From Gp6-AA40 sp046732795 (GTDB lineage Bacteria > Acidobacteriota > Vicinamibacteria > Vicinamibacterales > UBA2999): DNA of 24,208 nt. The notes below the pieces were generated by a model. That model saw only the letters and a list, made by a program, of their open reading frames with translations, ran no database searches and had not been told where the DNA came from. Position 1 is the first letter of the stretch; each line of letters begins with the position of its first letter. This document shows, one piece after another, positions 9,601-14,238 of the stretch. A program made the translations under genes and the position numbers. The DNA lies in contig JBKPNV010000394.1 in the NCBI GenBank assembly GCA_046732795.1, positions 1 through 24,208 of the forward strand. Reading direction: 5' to 3'.

Positions 9601-10260
9601 GCGCGCCAGTTCCGTCAACGCGGCGTTTTCACATTCCTCGTCACGCAGGAGATGGCGCTGCAACTCGACACAGACGTTGCCGCGTCCGAAAAGACCGACG
9701 AGTCGATCGAGCAACCCGCCTACACCGTGATGCCGGGTATCAAGAACGGGCCGGCCAGCCAGCGCGACGAGACCAGTCGTGAAGCCATCGAACTCTTCGA
9801 GCGTGAGCGCGCCTTCACCCTTCGGTGCGCGCAGCTTCATGCGGGTGACGAGGCGACAAAGATTCCTGTAGCCTTCGGCGGAGGCGACGAGAACGGGAAG
9901 ACGCCATTGCGCCGGGATCCGGGATCCGGGGCTCGGGGCTCGAGGCTCGGGATCCGGGGTTCGGGATCCGCGGCTCGGGATTCGCGCATTCGGTACTGTG
10001 GATTGTTGTGTTTTTTGTATCCCGGGTCCCGAGCTCCGAGTCCCGAGTGCCGAGTCGATGGTTAGCTCTGCCCCGATAATCGCGCGGAGTCCTGCCTGCT
10101 TCGCCGCTTTATGAAACCGCGGCGCGCCGTACAGGCCATCGGCATCGAGCAGCGCCAGCGCCGGGTAGCCGAGCGCCGCCGCGCGCTCGACGAGCGTTTC
10201 GGGCAACGAGGCGCCCTGAAGAAAGCTGAAGGCCGACGCGGCGTGAAGCTCGATGTACAC
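6673..10260 (-). CDS. dnaE2: Error-prone DNA polymerase III alpha subunit DnaE2 (ImuC) with in-frame repeat inserts
   Basis: C-family polymerase that in other bacteria carries out translesion synthesis with ImuA and ImuB. The GTG at 10260 gives 1195 residues beginning V-YIELHAASAFSFLQGASLPE, the usual family start. The longer TTG start at 10308 lies in a repeat and is less likely. Order: PHP domain, palm with catalytic Asp421 and Asp423 (PDIDLD) and Asp576 (VKVDLLGL), fingers, helix-hairpin-helix region, and an OB fold at about 1106-1184. Four stretches do not belong to the family: 69-118, 595-647, 944-955 and 1033-1055, made of SRIPSPE-like heptads. Without them the length is about 1057, normal for DnaE2. 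A zinc-ribbon-like insert (Cys926, Cys929, Cys961, Cys964) precedes the helix-hairpin-helix part. All motifs are intact, so it is probably functional. Confidence 0.93.
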   Translation of the reverse strand: MYIELHAASAFSFLQGASLPETLVERAAALGYPALALLDADGLYGAPRFHKAAKQAGLRAIIGAELTIDSALGTRSSGPGIQKTQQSTVPNARIPSRGSRTPDPEPRAPSPGSRIPAQWRLPVLVASAEGYRNLCRLVTRMKLRAPKGEGALTLEEFDGFTTGLVALAGRPVLDTRHHGVGGLLDRLVGLFGRGNVCVELQRHLLRDEECENAALTELARGFRVPIVATNDVRCATPAERPLFDVLTCVRHHTTLDAAGRRLARNAERYLKSPEVMAELFSDLPDALAGTIALAERLEYTMADLGYQFPIYPVPPGETAASFLRHITEAGARDRYRPYQDKARAQIARELDLIEKLDLAGYFLIVWDIVNYCRQQNILVQGRGSAANSAVCYSLGITAVDPIRMELLFERFLSEERGEWPDIDLDLPSGDRREQVIQHVYEKYGQRGAAMTANVITYRGKSAAREVGKALSLDEERIDRLARVMHAFEFTDPNETLARNMEAAGLSLDMPRVRAFAELWMAIQDLPRHLGQHSGGMVVAQGALDTVVPLEPASMPGRVVIQWDKDDCADMGIVKVDLLGLGMMAVLQDAIELVNTGARDSGLGTRSGIEARNPDPENPQHSPESRIADFGARIPSPEPRIPSPEPRAERFDLAHLPPDDPTVYDMLQKAETIGVFQVESRAQMATLPRLKPKNFYDLVVEVAIIRPGPIVGQMVHPYLNRRAGREPVVPLHPSLEPVLKRTLGVPLFQEQLLRMAMVAAGFTGGQAEELRRAMGFKRSEKRMKQIEIQLREGMARNRITGETAERIITSITSFALYGFPESHAASFALLAYASAYLKAHFPAAFYTALLNNQPMGFYHPATLVKDAQRRGVRFHPIDVQHSDWLCRVENDGGVRIGFMYVNGLRKDTGQAMAAFDRTKHVAPPLLCAKCGCDDDSMIEVVRDGASRAPSPESRGLSRTYYCNICSHEWTVELRPAGRFKSIKDVVQRTGLRRDELTTLADIGALNAFTSERRTALWQVERSVRPAGDLYAGHDDEPRAPGPGSRVPDPEPPVPSPLRAMDASERLQADYAGMGLTIGPHPMALRRSELALRGVLRAADLPRTRDGRRVRIAGMVITRQRPGTAKGFVFLTLEDETGISNVIIRPDLYDRERTAVVRQPFLMIEGVLQHQDGVLSVRAERIESIQGAAAIDAHDFY
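7096..7164 (-). repeat. Heptad repeat array in dnaE2 (fourth, near OB fold)
   Basis: 69 bp of the 7-bp unit CGGGACT and variants (CGGGATC, CGGGGCT) read on the plus strand, in one orientation. It encodes residues 1033-1055 of DnaE2 (PRAPGPGSRVPDPEPPVPSP) in the linker before the MDASERLQADYAG segment. Confidence 0.85.
7369..7485 (-). other. Zinc-ribbon-like insert within dnaE2
   Basis: This encodes DnaE2 residues 926-964: a CAKC knuckle, an acidic loop, and a second CNIC knuckle followed by SHEWTVELR. The two CxxC pairs, with a tryptophan soon after the second pair, look like a zinc ribbon. The family normally passes directly from the GLR segment (KDTGQAMAAF) to the F-SI-D helix-hairpin-helix region. 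Confidence 0.6.
7396..7431 (-). repeat. Heptad repeat array in dnaE2 (third, inside the zinc ribbon)
   Basis: 36 bp of the CGGG-based 7-bp unit, encoding SRAPSPESRG at residues 944-955, placed between the two CxxC pairs of the zinc-ribbon insert. It is the shortest array and keeps the frame. Confidence 0.75.
8320..8478 (-). repeat. Heptad repeat module in dnaE2 (second), inverted arms
   Basis: 159 bp encoding residues 595-647. The left part (8320-8398) has CGGGACT-type units on the plus strand. The right end (about 8449-8478) has the complement (AGTCCCG type). Between them is a core containing GTTGCGGGTTCTCG (8403-8416), shared exactly with the module in imuB at 10493-10506. It sits between AIELV and FDLAHLPPDD, a normally short loop after the palm-fingers segment. 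Confidence 0.88.
9907..10056 (-). repeat. Heptad repeat module in dnaE2 (first, PHP domain), inverted arms
   Basis: 150 bp encoding residues 69-118. It has a left arm of GGGATCC/CGGGGCT units, a T-rich core (about 9985-10020) unlike the GC-rich surroundings, and a right arm of CCCGAGT-type units. It separates IGAELTI from WRLPVLVASAEGY, which are nearly adjacent in ordinary DnaE2. Confidence 0.88.
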
Positions 10261-10299
10261 GACTGAACTCTGTCCACTCCCAACGACTGTCGCTCGACC

Positions 10300-10318
10300 A
10301 ACTCCCAACTCCCAACGG
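10300..10318. repeat. Second 7-bp repeat (TTGGGAG) between imuB and dnaE2
   Basis: Two and a half copies of CAACTCC/TTGGGAG with an exact 7-bp period lie between the imuB stop and the dnaE2 start, with a degenerate copy nearby at 10274-10282. The period matches the intragenic arrays but the sequence is different. A possible TTG start of dnaE2 falls in it, which argues for the later GTG start. Confidence 0.6.
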
Positions 10319-10320
10319 CA

Positions 10321-11796
10321 TCAATCAACAACCCCTTCGAGAAACCATGTGTCCGAATGGCGCTCGCGGAACACCCGATACGTCGGCCCATCAGCAAGCG
10401 CCACGTCCCATTCGTCTCTATCCCACGGCACCGCGGCTCGAGATTCGGGACTCGGGGCCCGGGATCCGGGACTCGGGATCCGGGAATTCAACGTTGCGGG
10501 TTCTCGTGTTCCGAGTTCCCGAATTCCGGATGTCCACCATCCGCCCGATGTACGCCAGGGGCCGGCGCACGAATCGACGACTCCCCCGTTCAAACCGCGC
10601 CGCATGATCGAAACGCTCGCTGGCTTGCCCTGCGTCACGTGGACGCGGATCGGCACTGGATGACGAAACCGGCGGAGTGCTGTCGTCACTCGGGACTCGG
10701 AATCCGGGATTCCGGATCCGGCAAGTCCCGAGTCCCGAATCCCGGATCCCGGCATGAACGGTTTCATGACAAACGCCCCTGGCTCCCACGAGTCGACCAA
10801 CGCTGGCGATCCACAACGTGTCTCGCCCATGAGCGCCTGGAGACGCGCCATGAGCGTGGAGACTTGCTCCGGAGAGGGCAACGGACGCGTCAGCAGCGAA
10901 AACTGGATGATGCGCCCGGGAGTGGGATCTACTGCCACCGTCACGCGATCGATCGCCGCAGCCGGGGGATGTGATTCGAGATCGAGCAATGCGAGCGTGC
11001 GCAGCGTACGCGCGTCGCGAATCGCAACCGGCAATTGCAGCGACCGCTCGTGCACCTCACGCGTCGCGCCATCCGTTTTGATCAGATCCAGGCGCACGTG
11101 AAGGACAGCCGCGCCGCGGTCACGCTGCTCCAGGTGAGCCTCGAGTCGATCCATCAGGCGCCCGAGCACGAAGGACAGCGGCTCGAGCTCCTCGATGGGC
11201 CACTCGAGATCGAGCGACTGCTCGAATCGCTCTTCGGGAACAGCGGGTACCAGCGGACGTGCGTCTTCCCCGCGAGCCAGACGCTGCCAGTCCGTCTGCT
11301 GACGGCCGAGCCGCGCGGCGAGATCATCTGCGGGCAATGCCGCCAGATCGCCAAGCGTTCGCAAGCCCCAATGACGGAATGTGGCGATCTGATCCGGGAC
11401 TCGGGACTCGGGAGTCGGGATCCGGGACTCGGGACTGGGGATCCGGGGATCCGCGACCCGATCCAGCTCTCCAAGCAGCGTAATTGGCAACGGTGCCACC
11501 GCGGCTGCCTCGTTGCCCGGCTCGATGATCGTGAGACCGGCGCGATACCGCACGAGCAGTCGCGCCGCTGTTCGCGTGCCCGCGATCGCGACGCGCACCC
11601 GCAATCCGCGATCGGCGGCCGTTCGTCGCAATTCCTCTGCAATCGTGCGCGCTTCACCGAACAAGCGCGTCAGGCCGTCCAGATCCAGCACGATCTCGGT
11701 GGGGCTGCATACCTCGATGCGCGGAGAGAACTCGCGCGCGACCTCCTCCAGCACGCCGGAGGGAACGCCTTCTACTGTCGACAATGCGCCGAACAC
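10321..11796 (-). CDS. imuB: ImuB, Y-family polymerase-like mutasome subunit, shortened N-terminus, with three repeat inserts
   Basis: ImuB is the inactive Y-family relative that links ImuA, DnaE2 and the sliding clamp. 491 residues from a GTG start with a good ribosome binding site. Recognisable parts: EFSPRIEVCSPTEIVLDLDGLTRLFG (21-47), the IAGTRTAARLL segment, the helix-hairpin-helix stretch GLRTLGDLAALPADDLAARLG (144-164), little-finger region, and the C-terminal YRVFRERHSDTWFLEGVVD. The usual first 70-80 residues before AREFSPR are absent, and no reading frame upstream provides them. Heptad inserts occupy 116-134, 349-370 and 423-454. No frameshift or stop interrupts it. Downstream, dnaE2 begins within about 60 bp, so the two are likely cotranscribed. 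Confidence 0.85.
   Translation of the reverse strand: MFGALSTVEGVPSGVLEEVAREFSPRIEVCSPTEIVLDLDGLTRLFGEARTIAEELRRTAADRGLRVRVAIAGTRTAARLLVRYRAGLTIIEPGNEAAAVAPLPITLLGELDRVADPRIPSPESRIPTPESRVPDQIATFRHWGLRTLGDLAALPADDLAARLGRQQTDWQRLARGEDARPLVPAVPEERFEQSLDLEWPIEELEPLSFVLGRLMDRLEAHLEQRDRGAAVLHVRLDLIKTDGATREVHERSLQLPVAIRDARTLRTLALLDLESHPPAAAIDRVTVAVDPTPGRIIQFSLLTRPLPSPEQVSTLMARLQALMGETRCGSPALVDSWEPGAFVMKPFMPGSGIRDSGLAGSGIPDSESRVTTALRRFRHPVPIRVHVTQGKPASVSIMRRGLNGGVVDSCAGPWRTSGGWWTSGIRELGTREPATLNSRIPSPGSRAPSPESRAAVPWDRDEWDVALADGPTYRVFRERHSDTWFLEGVVD
10435..10530 (-). repeat. Heptad repeat module in imuB (third)
   Basis: 96 bp encoding residues 423-454. It has a left arm of CGGGACT/CGGGATC units and a core with GTTGCGGGTTCTCG at 10493-10506, identical to the core of the dnaE2 module. 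A short right arm (GTTCCCGAATTCCGG) follows. It lies before WDRDEWDVALADG near the C-terminus. Confidence 0.85.
10687..10752 (-). repeat. Heptad repeat module in imuB (second), compact inverted form
   Basis: 66 bp encoding residues 349-370. CGGGACT-type units on the left and AGTCCCG-type units on the right are separated by only a few bases, so the transcript or single-stranded DNA could fold into a hairpin. This is the smallest copy with both arms. Confidence 0.85.
11395..11451 (-). repeat. Heptad repeat array in imuB (first)
   Basis: 57 bp of near-regular 7-bp units in a single orientation, encoding DPRIPSPESRIPTPESRVP (residues 116-134). It is the cleanest protein-level heptad repeat in the window and lies between the ITLLGELDRV segment and the helix-hairpin-helix part. 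Confidence 0.88.
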
Positions 11797-11801
11797 AGAT
11801 A

Positions 11802-11806
11802 CCTCC
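11802..11806 (-). promoter_or_regulatory. Ribosome binding site deciding the imuB GTG start
   Basis: GGAGG on the minus strand lies five bases before the GTG at 11796. It supports this as the true start and therefore the short N-terminus of ImuB. It lies just outside the 91-bp element. Confidence 0.65.
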
Positions 11807-11812
11807 GCACCG

Positions 11813-11903
11813 CGTAGGGCGGCTCTTGTTCTACAGACCGCCCGTCTTGCTCAATAGACCGGCCGGGTCCACAAGCAGGACCGGCCGACGGGACTGCCCT
11901 ACG
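11813..11903. repeat. 91-bp element with terminal inverted repeats between imuA and imuB
   Basis: The ends are CGTAGGGC (11813-11820) and its exact complement GCCCTACG (11896-11903). Inside are a hairpin GGGCGG (11817-11822)/CCGCCC (11838-11843), a possible stem CCCGTC (11841-11846)/GACGGG (11887-11892), and a direct repeat GACCGGCCG (11857-11865 and 11879-11887). The second GACCGGCCG also pairs with nearby bases through a GGTCC/GGACC stem. It fills nearly all of the imuA-imuB gap and its right end contains the imuA stop codon. It resembles a non-autonomous miniature element or structured interspersed repeat. No target duplication was identified. Confidence 0.6.
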
Positions 11904-12762
11904 GAACCGACGCGCGCACGCGCACGTCGCCATCAATCCGCTTCCGCGGTGACACGACACGCACACGGAGATCGATCCCCTGCAACACGTGACTGCGATC
12001 CGACAGACCAGCCCATGTCGATCGACTGGCCAGCGATAACGTCAGGCCACCTGCACTGCGCGCCAGCGGCTCCGGCGTCACCAGCACGCATGCCATGTCG
12101 CTTCCTTCGATCACGCGTTGCATGCGCGGCCACGTCGTAAAGGGAATCTGCCGGAGCGTCACAGTGGGCACCTCTGCCAGATCAATCGCGACAATGCCGA
12201 ACCCACCGGCCTGGAGCACCAGATTGAGCGCCTTGAGCGCGCGATCAATTGCACGATCGATGGAACTCGGGATCCGGGACTGGGGGCTGGGGATCCGGGA
12301 CCCGGGATCCGGGATCCGGGATTCCATGGTCCGAGTTCTTGCGTTCTCGGTTCTTGCGTTCTGCATTCCCGAACCCCGAGTCTCGAGCTCCGAGTCCCGA
12401 GGCCCAAATCCCCAGCCTCTTATCCACAGCAATCGATCGAGATCCACACCCGCTGCTGCTGCGGAGGCGACGTCGAAGCGATCAAACGTATCGACGAGAG
12501 CCGCAATCTCTCCCCGACGCGTTGCGGCCGCCATGAGTTGCAGCAACAGCGTCATCCGTCCGGATGAACAGGCTCCCGTCAACTCCGACAACTGACCGCG
12601 CGGCACCCCGCCTCGCAGGCAGGCATCGACGAGGGGAATATCCGTCGACAGCAGATTCGAGGGATCCGTCCATTGCCACGACGGCAGCATGGTCGTCAGC
12701 GTGCGATCGAGCTTGCGGGCGCGAAGCGCGGATTCGAGGACGGCAACGGCTGGGTGCGCCAT
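11899..12762 (-). CDS. imuA: ImuA, RecA-like mutasome subunit, with one repeat insert
   Basis: ImuA is a RecA/SulA-like protein that works with ImuB and DnaE2 in SOS-induced mutagenesis. I start at the ATG at 12762 (287 residues, MAHPAVAVLESALR). The open frame extends 18 codons further but is unlike the family and overlaps the likely promoter. Visible: WQWTDPSNLLSTDIPLVDACL, GGVPRGQLSELTG, and a P-loop-like GACSSGRMT (63-71) in which arginine replaces the usual lysine. A hydrophobic strand FGIVAIDLAEV corresponds to Walker B. A heptad module occupies residues 118-167, between the WIRGWG segment and IDRAIDRALKALNL. The stop codon lies inside the terminal inverted repeat of the adjacent element, so the last residues could have been altered by its insertion. 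First gene of the imuA-imuB-dnaE2 set. Confidence 0.85.
   Translation of the reverse strand: MAHPAVAVLESALRARKLDRTLTTMLPSWQWTDPSNLLSTDIPLVDACLRGGVPRGQLSELTGACSSGRMTLLLQLMAAATRRGEIAALVDTFDRFDVASAAAAGVDLDRLLWIRGWGFGPRDSELETRGSGMQNARTENARTRTMESRIPDPGSRIPSPQSRIPSSIDRAIDRALKALNLVLQAGGFGIVAIDLAEVPTVTLRQIPFTTWPRMQRVIEGSDMACVLVTPEPLARSAGGLTLSLASRSTWAGLSDRSHVLQGIDLRVRVVSPRKRIDGDVRVRASVP
12262..12411 (-). repeat. Heptad repeat module in imuA, inverted arms
   Basis: 150 bp encoding residues 118-167. The left arm is dense in CGGGATC/CGGGACT. The core (about 12321-12366) contains two copies of GTTCTTGCGTTCT, read at protein level as ARTENART. The right arm has CCCGAGT-type units. The length equals that of the first dnaE2 module. 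Confidence 0.88.
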
Positions 12763-13116
12763 GGATTTTCGCTCTATCTTCGCCACACTATATGATCGAA
12801 TGGCAATGGCGATCAAGAGGCGAAAATCACTCGAATTTCTCGGATATCGACGAATATCAGAGCTGAGGGCCAGACTCGCCGTTCAGAAGGTCAGCTACAA
12901 TTGGACCGCTGTGCGGCTCGTTGCGTCAGCGTGTGCTCGTTGTAACCCGCATAGCGAGCCGAGGCGCGCGGAGCGCTGAAAGACGCTAAAGACACTGGCA
13001 ACCAGCCTGGCGGCTGCCGAGATTTCACGAGCGGACGCCTTGGGTGGTGCTCAACCTTCCAATCCCAGACAGGCCAGTCACCGCTGCGCCTTCGCTTCCA
13101 AGGAACATGCACCGAG
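12763..13116. other. Intergenic region between divergent imuA and the flavin monooxygenase gene
   Basis: 354 bp with no coding potential. The imuA side is AT-richer than the surroundings. It contains a possible imuA promoter and an inverted repeat GATAT-N6-ATATC (12843-12858) of operator size. No match to the common LexA boxes (CTGT-N8-ACAG or GAAC-N4-GTTC) was found. The plus-strand gene has an AAGGA at 13100-13104 rather far from its start. Confidence 0.5.
12787..12816 (-). promoter_or_regulatory. Candidate imuA promoter
   Basis: Minus strand TTGATC (12816-12811) and TATAGT (12792-12787), separated by 18 bases, close to the sigma-70 consensus. It would give a leader of roughly 18 bases before the ATG at 12762. 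Visual call only. Confidence 0.35.
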
Positions 13117-14151
13117 ATGACGCAAAGAATTGAATTGGGTCTCGATACGTTTGGAGATGTCACGGTTGATTCCGAGGGGAAACAGCTGACTCAGGCAGAC
13201 GCGCTCCGCCAGGTCGTCGAGCAGGGCGCACTCGCCGATCAGGTCGGGCTCGACTTCTTCTGCGTCGGCGAACATCACCGCAAGGACTTCTCCGTCTCCG
13301 CGCCTGAAGTCGTCCTCGCTGCCATCGCCAGTAAATCCGCCCGCATCTACCTGGGTTCCGCCGTGACGGTCCTCAGCACCGACGATCCGGTTCGCGTCTT
13401 CGAGCGGTTCTCCACCCTCAACGCGATCTCCAATGGACGGGCGGAGGTCATCGTTGGCCGTGGATCGTTCACCGAGTCGTTTCCACTCTTCGGCTACGAC
13501 ATGTCCAACTATGAGGCGCTCTTCGAAGAGAAGCTCAATCTCTTCGCGGAGCTGCTCAAAGGACAGCCGGTGACGTGGAGCGGCCGGCTCCGCGCGCCAT
13601 TGTCGAATCAGACGGTGTATCCGCCGATCGAGAAGGGGACGCTGCGCACGTGGGTGGCCGTGGGCGGAAGCCCCGAGTCGGTCGTGCGCGCCGCGCACTA
13701 CGGTTTGCCTCTCATCCTGGCGATCATCGGAGGCGGTGCGCAGCGCTTCGCCGGGTACGCTCAGCTCTATCGCCAAATGCTCGAACGATTCACGAAGCCG
13801 GAGCTTCCCATCGGCGTGCACTCGCCGGGACACGTGGCCGCCACCGACGAACAAGCAAAGGAAGAATTGTGGCCCCACTACGCCGGGCTGATGAATCGGA
13901 TCGGCGCCGAGCGCGGATGGTCGCCCATCGGCCGCGCGCACTTCGACCGGGAAGCGGGACCCGACGGCGCGCTGTATGTCGGATCGCCGGAGACGGTCGC
14001 AGCCAAGATCGTCAACACGATGAAGTTGCTGGGTCTATCCCGTTTCGAGATGAAATACGCCAACGGAACGATGCCGCACGACAGGCTCATGACCAGCATC
14101 GAACTGTTCGGGACGAAGGTCGCGCCGATGGTGAGAGAGCGAATGGGTTAG
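13117..14151 (+). CDS. LLM-class flavin-dependent oxidoreductase (luciferase-like monooxygenase)
   Basis: A 344-residue protein of the bacterial luciferase-like TIM-barrel family, expected to use reduced flavin from a partner reductase in the cytoplasm. Characteristic segments: IELGLDTFGDVTVD at the start, ADQVGLDFFCVGEHHRKDFSVSAPEVVLAAIA (about 41-72), LGSAVTVLSTDDPVRVFERF, GRAEVIVGRGSFTESFPLFGYD, and WVAVGGSPESVVRAA for flavin phosphate binding. LYVGSPETVAAKI near the C-terminus is typical. It matches the widespread LLM subgroup often annotated as Atu2307/SP_0267-like, whose substrate is unknown. It is the only gene of its transcription unit and converges on the DUF4097 gene. Confidence 0.88.
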   Translation: MTQRIELGLDTFGDVTVDSEGKQLTQADALRQVVEQGALADQVGLDFFCVGEHHRKDFSVSAPEVVLAAIASKSARIYLGSAVTVLSTDDPVRVFERFSTLNAISNGRAEVIVGRGSFTESFPLFGYDMSNYEALFEEKLNLFAELLKGQPVTWSGRLRAPLSNQTVYPPIEKGTLRTWVAVGGSPESVVRAAHYGLPLILAIIGGGAQRFAGYAQLYRQMLERFTKPELPIGVHSPGHVAATDEQAKEELWPHYAGLMNRIGAERGWSPIGRAHFDREAGPDGALYVGSPETVAAKIVNTMKLLGLSRFEMKYANGTMPHDRLMTSIELFGTKVAPMVRERMG

Positions 14152-14165
14152 GCAACAAATCCCTA

Positions 14166-14198
14166 CTCCCAATTCCACGCTCCGGTTGCGAATTGGAG
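14166..14198. terminator. Candidate bidirectional terminator hairpin
   Basis: CTCCCAATTC (14166-14175) and GAATTGGAG (14190-14198) can pair with one bulge around a 14-base loop between two convergent genes. There is no T run. The following bases include a degenerate TTGGGAG 7-bp repeat, so this may instead be an interspersed repeat. Confidence 0.4.
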
Positions 14199-14238
14199 GT
14201 TGGACGTTGGGAGTTGACACGCGGGAACTGCCGGAATT

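Noticed and set aside
6673..10260. Frameshifts or pseudogene status for dnaE2 because of the repeat inserts
   Set aside because: All inserts have lengths divisible by three and the frame and catalytic aspartates are intact from start to stop.
7096..12411. CRISPR array
   Set aside because: The unit is 7 bp and arrays are contiguous without spacers, in coding sequence; no cas genes are present.
12763..12900. LexA/SOS box before imuA
   Set aside because: Neither the CTGT-N8-ACAG nor the GAAC-N4-GTTC form was found; only a GATAT dyad of unknown meaning, and the LexA site of this lineage is not known to me.
13078..13941. Antisense open frame over the luciferase-like gene
   Set aside because: The plus-strand product matches the LLM family over its full length; the antisense product has no motif.
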